From Massilia sp. Root133 (GTDB lineage: Bacteria > Pseudomonadota > Gammaproteobacteria > Burkholderiales > Burkholderiaceae_D), in the NCBI RefSeq assembly GCF_001426525.1, contig NZ_LMEW01000035.1, positions 490,363-554,362 of the forward strand: DNA of 64,000 nucleotides, written 5' to 3'. A program made the position numbers and the translations under genes. Of this stretch, positions 10,083 to 18,550 are shown piece after piece. The notes beneath the pieces are model-generated. The model searched no databases, was not told the origin of the DNA, and saw only the letters and a program-made list of their open reading frames with translations. Positions within the stretch are counted from its first letter, which is position 1, and each line of letters opens with the position of its first letter.

Positions 10083-11036
10083 ATGAAGCGCGCCATCTCG
10101 ATCCTTACCGCCGCGGCACTGTCCGCGGCAGCGGCGGCGGCCAGCGCCAACGCCGAATGCGTGGTGCCGTCCAAACCGGGCGGCGCCATGGACCTGACCT
10201 GCAAGCTGGCCCAGAAGGCCTTGCCGGACGCGAAGCTGAAACTGGCCTACCTGCCGGGCGGGATCGGCGCCGTCGCGTGGCACACCCTCGTGTCGCAGCG
10301 GCGCGCCGAACCTGACACGCTCGTCGCGTTCTCGGGCGGTTCGCTGCTGAATCTCGCCGAAGGAAAATTCGGCAAGGCGCTTGCTGCCGACGTGCGCTGG
10401 GTCGCGGCGCTGGGCGTCGACTACGGCATGATCGCGGTGCGTTCCGACGCGCCGTGGCACAGCCTGGACGAGCTGATGGACGCGATCCGCAAGAATCCGC
10501 AGCAGGTCCTGATCGGCGTGTCCGGCACCATCGGCAGCCAGGACTGGATGAAGGTCGCGCTGCTGGCGCGTCACGCCGGCATCGAACCGCGGCGCCTGCG
10601 CTTCGTCGCGCTGGAAGGCGGCGGCGAGACATTCACGGCGATGAGCGCGAACTATGTGCAGGTGATCTCGGGCGACGCATCGGAAGCGGTGCTGTATGCC
10701 GGCCCGGGCAAGGTGCGCGTGCTGGCCGTGCTGGCCGAGAAGCGCCTGGCCGGCGTGCTGGCGTCCGTGCCGACGGCGCGCGAGCAGGGCTACGACATCG
10801 TGTGGCCCGTGATCCGCGGCGTGTGGATGGGCCCCGGCGTGCCGGATGCCGACTACCGCCGCTGGGTCGATGCCTTCGCCCGCGTGCAGGCCACCCCCGA
10901 TTTCGCGGCGTTGCGCACCCAGGCCGGCCTGTACCCGTTCTCGCTCACGGGCGACGCGCTCACGCGCTGGGTCAAGCAGGCCATCAACGATTACAACCGA
11001 CAGGCCAGGGAATTCAGCCTGGTCCGCGAACACTGA
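10083..11036 (+). CDS. TctC/Bug-family periplasmic carboxylate-binding protein
   Basis: Periplasmic receptor, 317 residues. Signal peptide to about residue 24 (SAAAAAASANA), then VVPSKPGGAMDLTCKLAQKAL, the mononucleotide-binding-like opening typical of Bug proteins, and late GYDIVWPVIRGVWMGPGVP. Bug/TctC proteins normally feed the TctAB membrane components; none are encoded nearby. The next genes form a complete ABC importer with its own binding protein, so this receptor may act with TctE as a ligand presenter or feed TctAB encoded elsewhere. 21 bp after the porin gene. Confidence 0.8.
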   Translation: MKRAISILTAAALSAAAAAASANAECVVPSKPGGAMDLTCKLAQKALPDAKLKLAYLPGGIGAVAWHTLVSQRRAEPDTLVAFSGGSLLNLAEGKFGKALAADVRWVAALGVDYGMIAVRSDAPWHSLDELMDAIRKNPQQVLIGVSGTIGSQDWMKVALLARHAGIEPRRLRFVALEGGGETFTAMSANYVQVISGDASEAVLYAGPGKVRVLAVLAEKRLAGVLASVPTAREQGYDIVWPVIRGVWMGPGVPDADYRRWVDAFARVQATPDFAALRTQAGLYPFSLTGDALTRWVKQAINDYNRQAREFSLVREH

Positions 11037-11059
11037 CAACAACACCCTAGGAGACAACC

Positions 11060-12160
11060 ATGAATTTCAAGAAGACCGCATTTGCCACTTCCTTTGCAGC
11101 TGCTGTTTTCGCCTTCGCCGCACCGGTGCAGGCGCAGGCCCCGGCAGGCTACCCGGCCGGCTACCAGCAACTGATCGACGCCGCGAAGAAGGAAGGCAAG
11201 CTGGTGATCTACGGCGCCACCGACAGCAAGGCCGCCGAACCGCTGATCTCCGATTTCAAGACGATGTACCCGGGCATCACGGTCGAGTACAACGACATGA
11301 ACTCGACCGAAGTCTACAACCGCTTTTTCTCCGAGAACGCGGCCGGCGGCGACACGGCCGACGTGCTGTGGTCGTCGGCGATGGACCTGCAGATGAAGCT
11401 GGCCGCGGGCGGCTATGCGCTGCCCTATAAATCGGTCGAAGCCGCGAAGATCCCCGGCTGGGCCGTCTGGAAGGACATGGCCTACGGCACCACGTTCGAG
11501 CCGGCCGCCTTCGTCTACAACAAGCGCCTGCTGAAGCCCGAGGAAGTCCCGCAGACGCACGCCGATTTCGTGCGCATCATCCAGCAGCCGAAATTCCAGG
11601 ACAAGGTCACCACCTACGACATCGAGAAATCCGGCGTCGGCTTCATGTTCATGACGCAGGACGCGCGCGCCTACCCGCAATACAAGCAGCTGGAACAGGC
11701 GTTCGGCGCGGCCAGGGTGCGCGTGCAGTCGTCGACCGGCACCATGCTGGAGCGGATCTCGTCGGGCGAAAACCTGATCGGCTACAACGTGATGGGTTCC
11801 TACGCGCTCGTGCGCGCCAAGAACGATCCGTCGCTGGGCGTCGTGCTGCCGAAGGACTACACCCTGATCATTTCGCGCGTCCAGTTCATCAACAAGATGT
11901 CCAAGCACCCGAACGCGTCGAAGCTGTGGATCGACTACATGCTGTCGCACCGCGGCCAGACCGTCATCGCCAATGCCTCCAAGCTGTACGCGATCCGCGC
12001 CGACGTCACCGGCGAAACGACGTCCACTGACCTGATCAAGATGGTCGGCGAGAAGAACATCAGGCCGCTGCCGGTCAGCCCGGCCGTCGGGGAATACCTG
12101 GATCCGGCGCTGCGCCTGGCGTTCCTGAAGGAGTGGAAAGCCACTGCCGGCAAGAAGTAA
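11060..12160 (+). CDS. ABC transporter substrate-binding protein (Fe3+/carboxylate type)
   Basis: Periplasmic type-II solute-binding protein, 366 residues, with signal peptide ending in PVQAQA and the opening LIDAAKKEGKLVIYGATDS shared by the AfuA/FutA-like and phosphonate/phosphoglycerate-binding groups. It works with the downstream two-domain permease and ATPase. Many relatives are automatically labelled iron-binding. The TctDE/porin/TctC setting makes an organic anion or metal-carboxylate complex a reasonable alternative. The conserved tyrosine pair used for ferric iron was not confirmed by eye. Confidence 0.82.
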   Translation: MNFKKTAFATSFAAAVFAFAAPVQAQAPAGYPAGYQQLIDAAKKEGKLVIYGATDSKAAEPLISDFKTMYPGITVEYNDMNSTEVYNRFFSENAAGGDTADVLWSSAMDLQMKLAAGGYALPYKSVEAAKIPGWAVWKDMAYGTTFEPAAFVYNKRLLKPEEVPQTHADFVRIIQQPKFQDKVTTYDIEKSGVGFMFMTQDARAYPQYKQLEQAFGAARVRVQSSTGTMLERISSGENLIGYNVMGSYALVRAKNDPSLGVVLPKDYTLIISRVQFINKMSKHPNASKLWIDYMLSHRGQTVIANASKLYAIRADVTGETTSTDLIKMVGEKNIRPLPVSPAVGEYLDPALRLAFLKEWKATAGKK

Positions 12161-12170
12161 GCCAACCCTT

Positions 12171-12259
12171 GAACCGTCGTCCCCGCGGACGCGGGGACCC
12201 ATACTGAGCCGACCAGGACACTCAGCATGGGTTCCCGCCTGCGCGGGAACGACGGGTTC
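12171..12259. repeat. composite inverted repeat between ABC genes
   Basis: Two arms of about 38 nt (12171-12208 and 12221-12259) are imperfect inverted copies of each other, running GAACC(C)GTCGT ... CCCAT(A/G)CTGAG. Each arm contains its own GC hairpin (CCCCGCGGACGCGGGG and TTCCCGCCTGCGCGGGAA). It lies inside the operon, between the binding protein and permease genes, where it could stabilise the upstream mRNA or reduce downstream expression. It looks like a dispersed repeat family rather than a unique terminator, since there is no T-run. Confidence 0.75.
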
Positions 12260-12285
12260 AGGCTTCATCTCAATCGGACACTCCC

Positions 12286-14097
12286 ATGCCTACTTCAACC
12301 ATGCCACTGGAATCCAAGGGCGCCGACGCCGGCAGCCTGCCGGCCGTGCGCGCGCCGCGCTTCAACTGGACGCGCGGCATCGTCGTGCTGCTCACCTGCG
12401 TGGCCATCTTCCTGCCGCTGTACCTCATCTTCTACCAGAGCTTCCTGACGGCGCCGTTCTTCATGCCCGACAAGATGCTCGGCCTGGACGCGTACCGCTT
12501 CATCTTCGATGACCCCGACTTCTGGCTCGCCTTCAAGAACGGCCTCATTCTGGCCGGCGGCCTTGCCGCCATCGCCGTGCCGCTGGGCGGCATGCTCGCC
12601 TTCCTGATGGTCCGCACCGACCTGCCGGGCCGCGGCATCGTCGCGCCGCTGCTGCTCGTGCCGATCTTCGTGTCGCCGATGGTGATGGGCTTCGGCTACG
12701 TCGTCGCCATGGGCCCCGTCGGCTTCTACTCGACGTGGGCGCACGACCTGCTGGGCTTCGTGCCGTGGAACGTGTACTCGTTCGCGAGCATCGTCGTCAT
12801 CGCCGGCCTCACGCACGTGCCGCACGTGTACCTGTACGCCTCGTCCGCGCTGAAGAGCCTCGGTTCCGACGTGGAGGAAGCGGCGCGCGTCTCCGGCGCG
12901 TCGCCGTGGCAGGTGATGTTCAACGTGTCGCTGCCGATGATCATGCCGGCCCTCGCGTATGCGGGCGTGCTCGTGTTCTTCCTCGGCTTCGAAGTGTTCG
13001 GCCTCGTGCTCGTGCTGGGCGACCCGGAAGGCCACCTCGTGCTGGCGACTTACCTGTACAAGCTGACGAACAAACTGGGCACGCCGTCGTACCACCTGAT
13101 GGCCGCCGTCGCCGTCTGCCTCGTCGCCGTGACGATGCCGCTCGTGATGCTCCAGCGCTGGCTCCTGAAGTCGGCCAACAAATACGTGTCCATCAAGGGC
13201 AAGGGCGCGCGCCAGAAGCCGCTCGCGCTGGGCAAGTGGAAGTGGGTCGCCTTCGCCGTGCTGGGCACGTGGATCGCCGTCACCATCGTGCTGCCGTTGA
13301 CCGGCATCGTGCTGCGCTCGTTCGTCCAGTACTGGGGCGAGGGCGTGAAACTGGCCGACGTGCTCACCCTGCAGCACTTCCGCGACATCTTCGAGCAGCC
13401 GTCGCTCGTGCGCGGCATCGTCAACACGATCCTGATCGGCGTGATCGGCGGCGCGCTGGCCGTGGCCTGCTACACCGCGATCGCGCTGGCCATGCACCGC
13501 AAGAACGACGGCGTCACGCGCCTGCTGGACTACAGCGTCCTCGTGCCGCGCGCGGTGCCGGGCCTGCTGGCCGGCCTGTCGTTCCTGTGGGTGTTCCTGT
13601 TCGTGCCGAGCTGGCTGGACGGCATCCTGCACGGCATGGACAACGGCGTGGCCGCCTGGCTGTCGGAGCACGTCATCCCGGCCCTGCGCCAGCTGCGCTC
13701 GACGATCTTCGCGCTGTGGCTCGCGTACTCCGTCGTGTGGCTCGCCTACGGCATGCGCCTCGTGTCGACGTCGCTGCTGCAGGTGGGCCCGGAACTGGAA
13801 GAGGCGGCACGCGCCGTGGGCGCCAGCCGCGGCCGCGTGACCCGCGACGTGACGCTCCCGCTGATCAAGTTCGGCATGCTGGGCGCCTGGCTGATGGTGT
13901 TCCTGATCTTCGAACGCGAATACTCGACGGGCGTGTACCTGCTGTCGCCCGGCACCGAGGTGATCGGCGCGATGCTCGTGTCGCTGTGGGCCGGCGGCTC
14001 GACGGACCTCGTGGCCGCGCTCTCGTTCATCAACATCACGCTCGTGGCCATCGGCCTCGGTATCGCGCTGCGTTTCGGCGTGAAGCTTCATAACTAA
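12286..14097 (+). CDS. two-domain ABC permease (FbpB-like)
   Basis: Inner-membrane permease of 603 residues, a fusion of two homologous six-helix modules (about 20-300 and 315-600). Each carries an EAA loop: EEAARVSGASPWQVMFNVSLP and EEAARAVGASRGRVTRDVTLP. A single-chain double permease with one binding protein and one ATPase is the FbpABC/AfuABC layout. Start ATG 12286 follows the inverted repeat; a second ATG at 12301 is possible. 21 bp separate it from the ATPase gene. Confidence 0.9.
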   Translation: MPTSTMPLESKGADAGSLPAVRAPRFNWTRGIVVLLTCVAIFLPLYLIFYQSFLTAPFFMPDKMLGLDAYRFIFDDPDFWLAFKNGLILAGGLAAIAVPLGGMLAFLMVRTDLPGRGIVAPLLLVPIFVSPMVMGFGYVVAMGPVGFYSTWAHDLLGFVPWNVYSFASIVVIAGLTHVPHVYLYASSALKSLGSDVEEAARVSGASPWQVMFNVSLPMIMPALAYAGVLVFFLGFEVFGLVLVLGDPEGHLVLATYLYKLTNKLGTPSYHLMAAVAVCLVAVTMPLVMLQRWLLKSANKYVSIKGKGARQKPLALGKWKWVAFAVLGTWIAVTIVLPLTGIVLRSFVQYWGEGVKLADVLTLQHFRDIFEQPSLVRGIVNTILIGVIGGALAVACYTAIALAMHRKNDGVTRLLDYSVLVPRAVPGLLAGLSFLWVFLFVPSWLDGILHGMDNGVAAWLSEHVIPALRQLRSTIFALWLAYSVVWLAYGMRLVSTSLLQVGPELEEAARAVGASRGRVTRDVTLPLIKFGMLGAWLMVFLIFEREYSTGVYLLSPGTEVIGAMLVSLWAGGSTDLVAALSFINITLVAIGLGIALRFGVKLHN

Positions 14098-14118
14098 TAG
14101 AATCGCGAGACAAACATC

Positions 14119-15192
14119 ATGAACGTTTTGACCGTCAACGACCTGCACCTCGACTACGGCCATGGCGCCACCGCCAACCCGATCCTGAAGGGCGTGTCGA
14201 TGCATTTGCAGCGCGGCGAAGTGGTGGCGCTGCTGGGCCCCTCGGGCAGCGGCAAGACCACGCTGCTGCGCGCCGTGGCCGGCCTGGAAAGCCCGAAGGC
14301 CGGCACGATCGACATCGGCGAGCGCCGCGTGTACGACGGCAGTAAAAAACTCGAACTGCCGGCGGAAGCGCGCAACCTGGGCCTCGTGTTCCAGTCGTAT
14401 GCGCTGTGGCCGCACAAGACCGTGTTCGACAACGTCGCCTACGGCCTCAAGCTGCGCAAGCTCGCCGCGCGCGACATCGAACCGAAGGTGCGCGAAGTGC
14501 TCGCGCAACTGGGCCTCGGCCACCTGGGCGAGCGCTTCCCGCACCAGCTCTCCGGCGGCCAGCAGCAGCGGGTGGCGATCGCCCGCGCGCTCGTCTACAA
14601 CCCGCCGGTGATCCTGCTCGACGAACCGCTGTCGAACCTGGACGCCAAGCTGCGCGAGGAAGCCCGTGCGTTCCTGCGCGAGCTGATCGTGCGCCTGGGC
14701 CTGTCGGCACTGATGGTCACGCACGACCAGGCCGAGGCAATGGCGATCTCGGACCGCATCCTCCTGCTCAACAACGGCAAGATCGAGCAGCAGGGTACGC
14801 CGCAATCGATGTACGAAGCGCCGGACACGCTGTTCACCGCGGAGTTCATGGGCAGTAACAACCGCCTGCCGGCGCGCGTCGTGGCGCGCAGCGGCGGCGC
14901 GGCCCGCCTGCAGGTGGAAGGCATGGCGCTGAACGCGACGGCGCGCGGCAGCGGTGCCTCGGATCCGGACGTGGAAGCGTCGGCGCTGATCCGCGTGGAA
15001 GAGGTGCGCATCGGCCGCACGCCCGTCGACAACGGCATCCAGCTGCCGCTGTCCACCTGCATGTACCTGGGCGACCGGTGGGAATGCCTGTTCAAGCACG
15101 GTAATTCGAGCGTGCGCGCGTACTCCAAGCACCGCGTCGATCCGGGCCAGTACTGGCTCGAGATGCCGGCCGAGAAGCTCTGGGTGTTCTGA
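14119..15192 (+). CDS. ABC transporter ATPase (FbpC/PotA type)
   Basis: Cytoplasmic ATP-binding subunit, 357 residues. Walker A GPSGSGKTT, Q-loop VFQSYALWPH, signature LSGGQQQRVAIARAL, Walker B VILLDEPLSNLD and H-loop MVTHDQ are all present in the first 220 residues. A C-terminal TOBE-like region (about 245-350) follows. Last essential part of the importer formed with the two genes upstream. Its stop overlaps the probable start of the next gene. Confidence 0.93.
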   Translation: MNVLTVNDLHLDYGHGATANPILKGVSMHLQRGEVVALLGPSGSGKTTLLRAVAGLESPKAGTIDIGERRVYDGSKKLELPAEARNLGLVFQSYALWPHKTVFDNVAYGLKLRKLAARDIEPKVREVLAQLGLGHLGERFPHQLSGGQQQRVAIARALVYNPPVILLDEPLSNLDAKLREEARAFLRELIVRLGLSALMVTHDQAEAMAISDRILLLNNGKIEQQGTPQSMYEAPDTLFTAEFMGSNNRLPARVVARSGGAARLQVEGMALNATARGSGASDPDVEASALIRVEEVRIGRTPVDNGIQLPLSTCMYLGDRWECLFKHGNSSVRAYSKHRVDPGQYWLEMPAEKLWVF

Positions 15193-16223
15193 TCAGGACG
15201 TTCCTCCCCGCGCTGGCGCTGGCCTTCACGGCGGCGCAGCTGTGCATCTTGCTCGACACGCCGCTGCCGTGGATGATCGGCCCGCTGTTCTCGACGGCGA
15301 TCGCGTGCATGTTGGGCGCGCGCCTCTCGGCCCCCGTGCAGGCGCGCGAGGCGGGGCAGTGGGCCATCGGTAGCGCGCTGGGCCTGTACTTCAGCGCGCC
15401 CGTGCTGGCGGTGCTGGCGCGGCACCTCGGCTGGATCCTGCTGGCGGTCTCCTTCGCGATCTGTCTCGGCATGGCCGGCGGCGCGCTGCTGCGCCGGCTG
15501 TCCGGCAGCGACGACGCGACGGCCTTCTTCGCGATGGCCGTCGGCGGCGCTTCCGAGATGGCCGTGCAGGCGGAGCGCCACGGCGCCGTCGTCGAACGCG
15601 TGGCGGCCGCGCACAGCCTGCGCATCATGATGGTCGTCGGCACCATTCCATTCGCCGTGCGCTGGTTCGCGGCCCACGGCTGGGGCAACGGCCTCGATGC
15701 GTTCGTGCCGCTCGCCGGCCGGGTCGATGCGGCCGGCCTGTGCGTGCTCATCGCCGTCACCAGCTGCGCCGCGCTGGCGCTGAAACGCCTGCGCGTGCCG
15801 AACGCCTGGGTGATCGGCCCGCTGGTCGTGGCGATGATGCTGACGGCGGCCGGCGTGCAGCTGTCGCGTCTACCCGAGTGGATGATCCGCACGGGCCAGC
15901 TGTTCATCGGCGTCTCGCTCGGCACGCGGTTCACGCCCGCGTTCGTGCACACGGCGCCGCGCTTCCTGGCCAGCGTGGCGGCGTGCACGGCGGTCACGTT
16001 GCTGCTGGCGGGCCTGTTCGCGTTCTGCGTGGCGGCCGTGACGGGCCTGCACCCGGGGACGATGGTGCTGGCCACGTCGCCCGGCGGCATCGCCGAGATG
16101 GCGCTGACGGCGCGCGTGCTGCACCTGGGCGTGCCCGTCGTGACGGCGTTCCACGTCGCGCGCATGGTGGTCGTCGTGCTGGGGATAGCGCCGCTGTACC
16201 GGGTGTGGACGCGGATCGGGTGA
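15189..16223 (+). CDS. AbrB-family membrane protein (PF05145 type)
   Basis: Polytopic inner-membrane protein made of two homologous halves, each with a 'PLPWMIGPL'/'PNAWVIGPLVVAMM' type motif characteristic of the AbrB/'ammonia monooxygenase-like' family. The first ordinary start is TTG 15249, but that would remove the first hydrophobic segment (FLPALALAFTAAQLCILL). Reading back, the frame is open to CTG 15189, which overlaps the ATPase stop as CTGA, so a non-standard coupled CTG start is suggested. Members often sit next to tct-type transport genes; function is unknown. Confidence 0.7.
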   Translation: MIRTFLPALALAFTAAQLCILLDTPLPWMIGPLFSTAIACMLGARLSAPVQAREAGQWAIGSALGLYFSAPVLAVLARHLGWILLAVSFAICLGMAGGALLRRLSGSDDATAFFAMAVGGASEMAVQAERHGAVVERVAAAHSLRIMMVVGTIPFAVRWFAAHGWGNGLDAFVPLAGRVDAAGLCVLIAVTSCAALALKRLRVPNAWVIGPLVVAMMLTAAGVQLSRLPEWMIRTGQLFIGVSLGTRFTPAFVHTAPRFLASVAACTAVTLLLAGLFAFCVAAVTGLHPGTMVLATSPGGIAEMALTARVLHLGVPVVTAFHVARMVVVVLGIAPLYRVWTRIG

Positions 16224-16375
16224 CGCCCGGCGCGACTTGGCGTTAGCGTGGTTGCATATCCAGTCGCTCCGGGTAGCGGATTGTGCGACCATTGATTCAC
16301 GCCCAGCAACATTGTGTGTTCAACGTGCCGGTTGTGTTGTAGATTGTCGCATCCCCGACATCCGCGTCATCGACC

Positions 16376-18271
16376 ATGAGCCACCCGAACCACACCAGCC
16401 AGTTTTCCCTGCTGACCCAGCGCCGCTTCGGCCCGTTTTTCTGGACCCAGTTCCTGGGCGCCTTCAACGACAACCTGTTCAAGACGGCGCTGCTCGTCGT
16501 GCTGACCTATGACGCGCTGGCGTGGACGACGCTGCCCGCCGCGCTGCTGAACAACCTGATCCCGGGCCTGTTCATCCTCCCGTACGTCGTGTTCTCCGCC
16601 ACTGCCGGCCAGATCGCGGACAAGGTCGAGAAGGGCCGGCTGGCGCGCTTCGTCAAGCTGCTCGAAATCGGCATCATGGCCATTGCCGCCATCGGCTGGC
16701 TCACGCACAACCTGTGGCTGCTCGTCGCCGCGGTCGTCGGCATGGGCGTCCATTCGACGCTGTTCGGCCCCGTGAAATACGCCTACCTGCCGCAGCACCT
16801 GAAGCCGGAAGAACTCGTGGGCGGCAACGGCGTCATCGAAATGGGCACGTTCGTCGGCATCCTGCTGGGCGAGGTGATGGGCGCGATCCTGGCCGGCCAC
16901 GGCGCCGCCGGCGTGCACCTCGTCGCGTTCGGGACGCTGGCCGTCGCCGTGCTGGGCCTCGCCACGAGCTGGCGCATCCCGGCGTCGCCGGCGCCCGCGC
17001 CGGGCCTCAAGATCAGCGCGAACTTCGTCGCCGAATCCGTGCGCAACCTGGCGTTCTCGAAACAGAACCGCACCGTGTTCCTGTCGATGCTGGGCAATTC
17101 CTGGTTCTGGTTCTACGGCGCGCTCGTGCTGTCGCAATTCCCGCTGTACGCGAAGGAGTACCTGCACGGCGACCACAGCGTGTTCGTGCTGCTGCTGACC
17201 ATCTTCTCGCTGGGGATCGGCGCCGGCTCGCTGCTGTGCGAAAAACTCTCCGGCCGCAAGGTCGAGATCGGCCTCGTGCCGTTCGGCGCCATCGGCCTGT
17301 CGCTGTTCGGCATCGACCTGTATTTCGCGAGCCTCGGCTATACCAACACGGCCCCCGTCGACTTCGTCGGCGTGCTGGCGCAGCACGGCACGCTGCGCAT
17401 CCTGGCCGACATCCTGCTGCTGGGCGTGTTCGGCGGCTTCTTCATCGTGCCGCTGTTCGCGCTGATCCAGACGCGCTGCGACCCGGCGCACGTTTCGCGC
17501 ACCATCGCAGGCATGAACATCCTGAATGCGCTGTTCATGGTGGCGTCGGCCGGCGTCGCGGTGTTCCTGATCGGCCGCGGTTTCAGCATCCCCGAGATGT
17601 TCCTGACGACCGCGCTGCTGAATGCCGTCGTCGCCATCTACATCTTCTCGCTCGTGCCGGAATTCCTGATGCGCTTCCTGGCCTGGCTGCTGATCCACAC
17701 GATCCACCGCGTGTCGACGGTGGACGTCGAGCGCATCCCGGAACAGGGCCCCGCGGTCCTCGTCTGCAACCACGTCAGCTACGTCGACGCCATCGTCATC
17801 CTGGCCGCGAGCCCGCGCCCGATCCGTTTCGTGATGGACCACCGCATTTTTAAGACGCCGCTGCTGGGCTTCATTTTCCGCACCGGCAAGGCGATCCCGA
17901 TCGCGCCGGCGCACGAGAACCCGTGGCTGATGGAAAAGGCCTTCGTCGACGTCGCCCAGGCGCTGCACGAAGGGGAACTCGTGTGCATCTTCCCGGAGGG
18001 GAAACTGACGCGCACGGGCGAGATGAACGCATTCCGCGGCGGCATCGCCAAGATCGTCGCGCGCAGCCAGGTGCCCGTGATCCCGATGGCGCTGCGCGGG
18101 CTGTGGGGCAGCGTGTTTTCGCGCGATCCGTCCAACGTGTTCGAGCGCTCTTTTGCGCGCGGGCTGCGCTCGAAGCTGGCGCTGGCCGTCGGGCGGCCGG
18201 TGCAGCCGCAGCAGGTGACGCCGGAGGGGTTGTACGAGGAAGTGCTGGCGTTACGGGGGGATTGGAAGTAA
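16376..18271 (+). CDS. MFS transporter fused to a PlsC-type acyltransferase
   Basis: 631 residues. Residues 1-420 form a 12-helix MFS domain resembling the lysophospholipid flippase LplT (WTQFLGAFNDNLFKTAL opening). Residues about 430-631 are a 1-acylglycerol-phosphate acyltransferase with the catalytic NHVSYVD (N-H-x4-D), the FPEGKLTRTGE glycerol-phosphate site and IPMALRGLW. The layout suggests import and re-acylation of lysophospholipids at the inner membrane. The acyl-ACP synthetase domain found in longer LplT-PlsC-Aas fusions is absent, so another acyl donor route is implied. Single gene, 152 bp after the AbrB gene. Confidence 0.9.
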   Translation: MSHPNHTSQFSLLTQRRFGPFFWTQFLGAFNDNLFKTALLVVLTYDALAWTTLPAALLNNLIPGLFILPYVVFSATAGQIADKVEKGRLARFVKLLEIGIMAIAAIGWLTHNLWLLVAAVVGMGVHSTLFGPVKYAYLPQHLKPEELVGGNGVIEMGTFVGILLGEVMGAILAGHGAAGVHLVAFGTLAVAVLGLATSWRIPASPAPAPGLKISANFVAESVRNLAFSKQNRTVFLSMLGNSWFWFYGALVLSQFPLYAKEYLHGDHSVFVLLLTIFSLGIGAGSLLCEKLSGRKVEIGLVPFGAIGLSLFGIDLYFASLGYTNTAPVDFVGVLAQHGTLRILADILLLGVFGGFFIVPLFALIQTRCDPAHVSRTIAGMNILNALFMVASAGVAVFLIGRGFSIPEMFLTTALLNAVVAIYIFSLVPEFLMRFLAWLLIHTIHRVSTVDVERIPEQGPAVLVCNHVSYVDAIVILAASPRPIRFVMDHRIFKTPLLGFIFRTGKAIPIAPAHENPWLMEKAFVDVAQALHEGELVCIFPEGKLTRTGEMNAFRGGIAKIVARSQVPVIPMALRGLWGSVFSRDPSNVFERSFARGLRSKLALAVGRPVQPQQVTPEGLYEEVLALRGDWK

Positions 18272-18301
18272 GTTTCTCCATGATGCCCGGTGACAAAAAG
18301 A

Positions 18302-18330
18302 CTAGTCATCCCGCGTGCCTCTGTTATAAT
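18302..18330 (+). promoter_or_regulatory. promoter of tRNA-Pro
   Basis: A perfect -10 TATAAT lies at 18325-18330, 12 nt before the mature tRNA 5' end. The -35 region near 18302-18308 (CTAGTC) is weak. Confidence 0.6.
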
Positions 18331-18342
18331 TCTGGACCAAGT

Positions 18343-18419
<77 letters not shown>

Positions 18420-18436
18420 ACGAATTCAAAGAATCA

Positions 18437-18461
18437 GGCCAGCTTTCGAGCTGGCCTTTTT
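18437..18461 (+). terminator. intrinsic terminator after tRNA-Pro
   Basis: GGCCAGCT and AGCTGGCC form a perfect 8-bp stem closed by the stable UUCG tetraloop and followed by five T residues. Confidence 0.93.
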
Positions 18462-18550
18462 CGTTTCTAGGGGTTGCCGCACGGGAATGATCGCAGCCGC
18501 TTGATGATTTCAGTATATTGATCGCCGAATATATACATCAGCGATCCGCC

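Noticed and set aside
11060..12160. Firm call as ferric-iron-binding FbpA
   Set aside because: Iron-ligand tyrosines could not be confirmed and the gene context points to carboxylates.
12295..15132. 945-codon open frame antisense to the ABC permease and ATPase
   Set aside because: His/Arg/Glu-rich shadow without domains; both sense genes have full family motifs.
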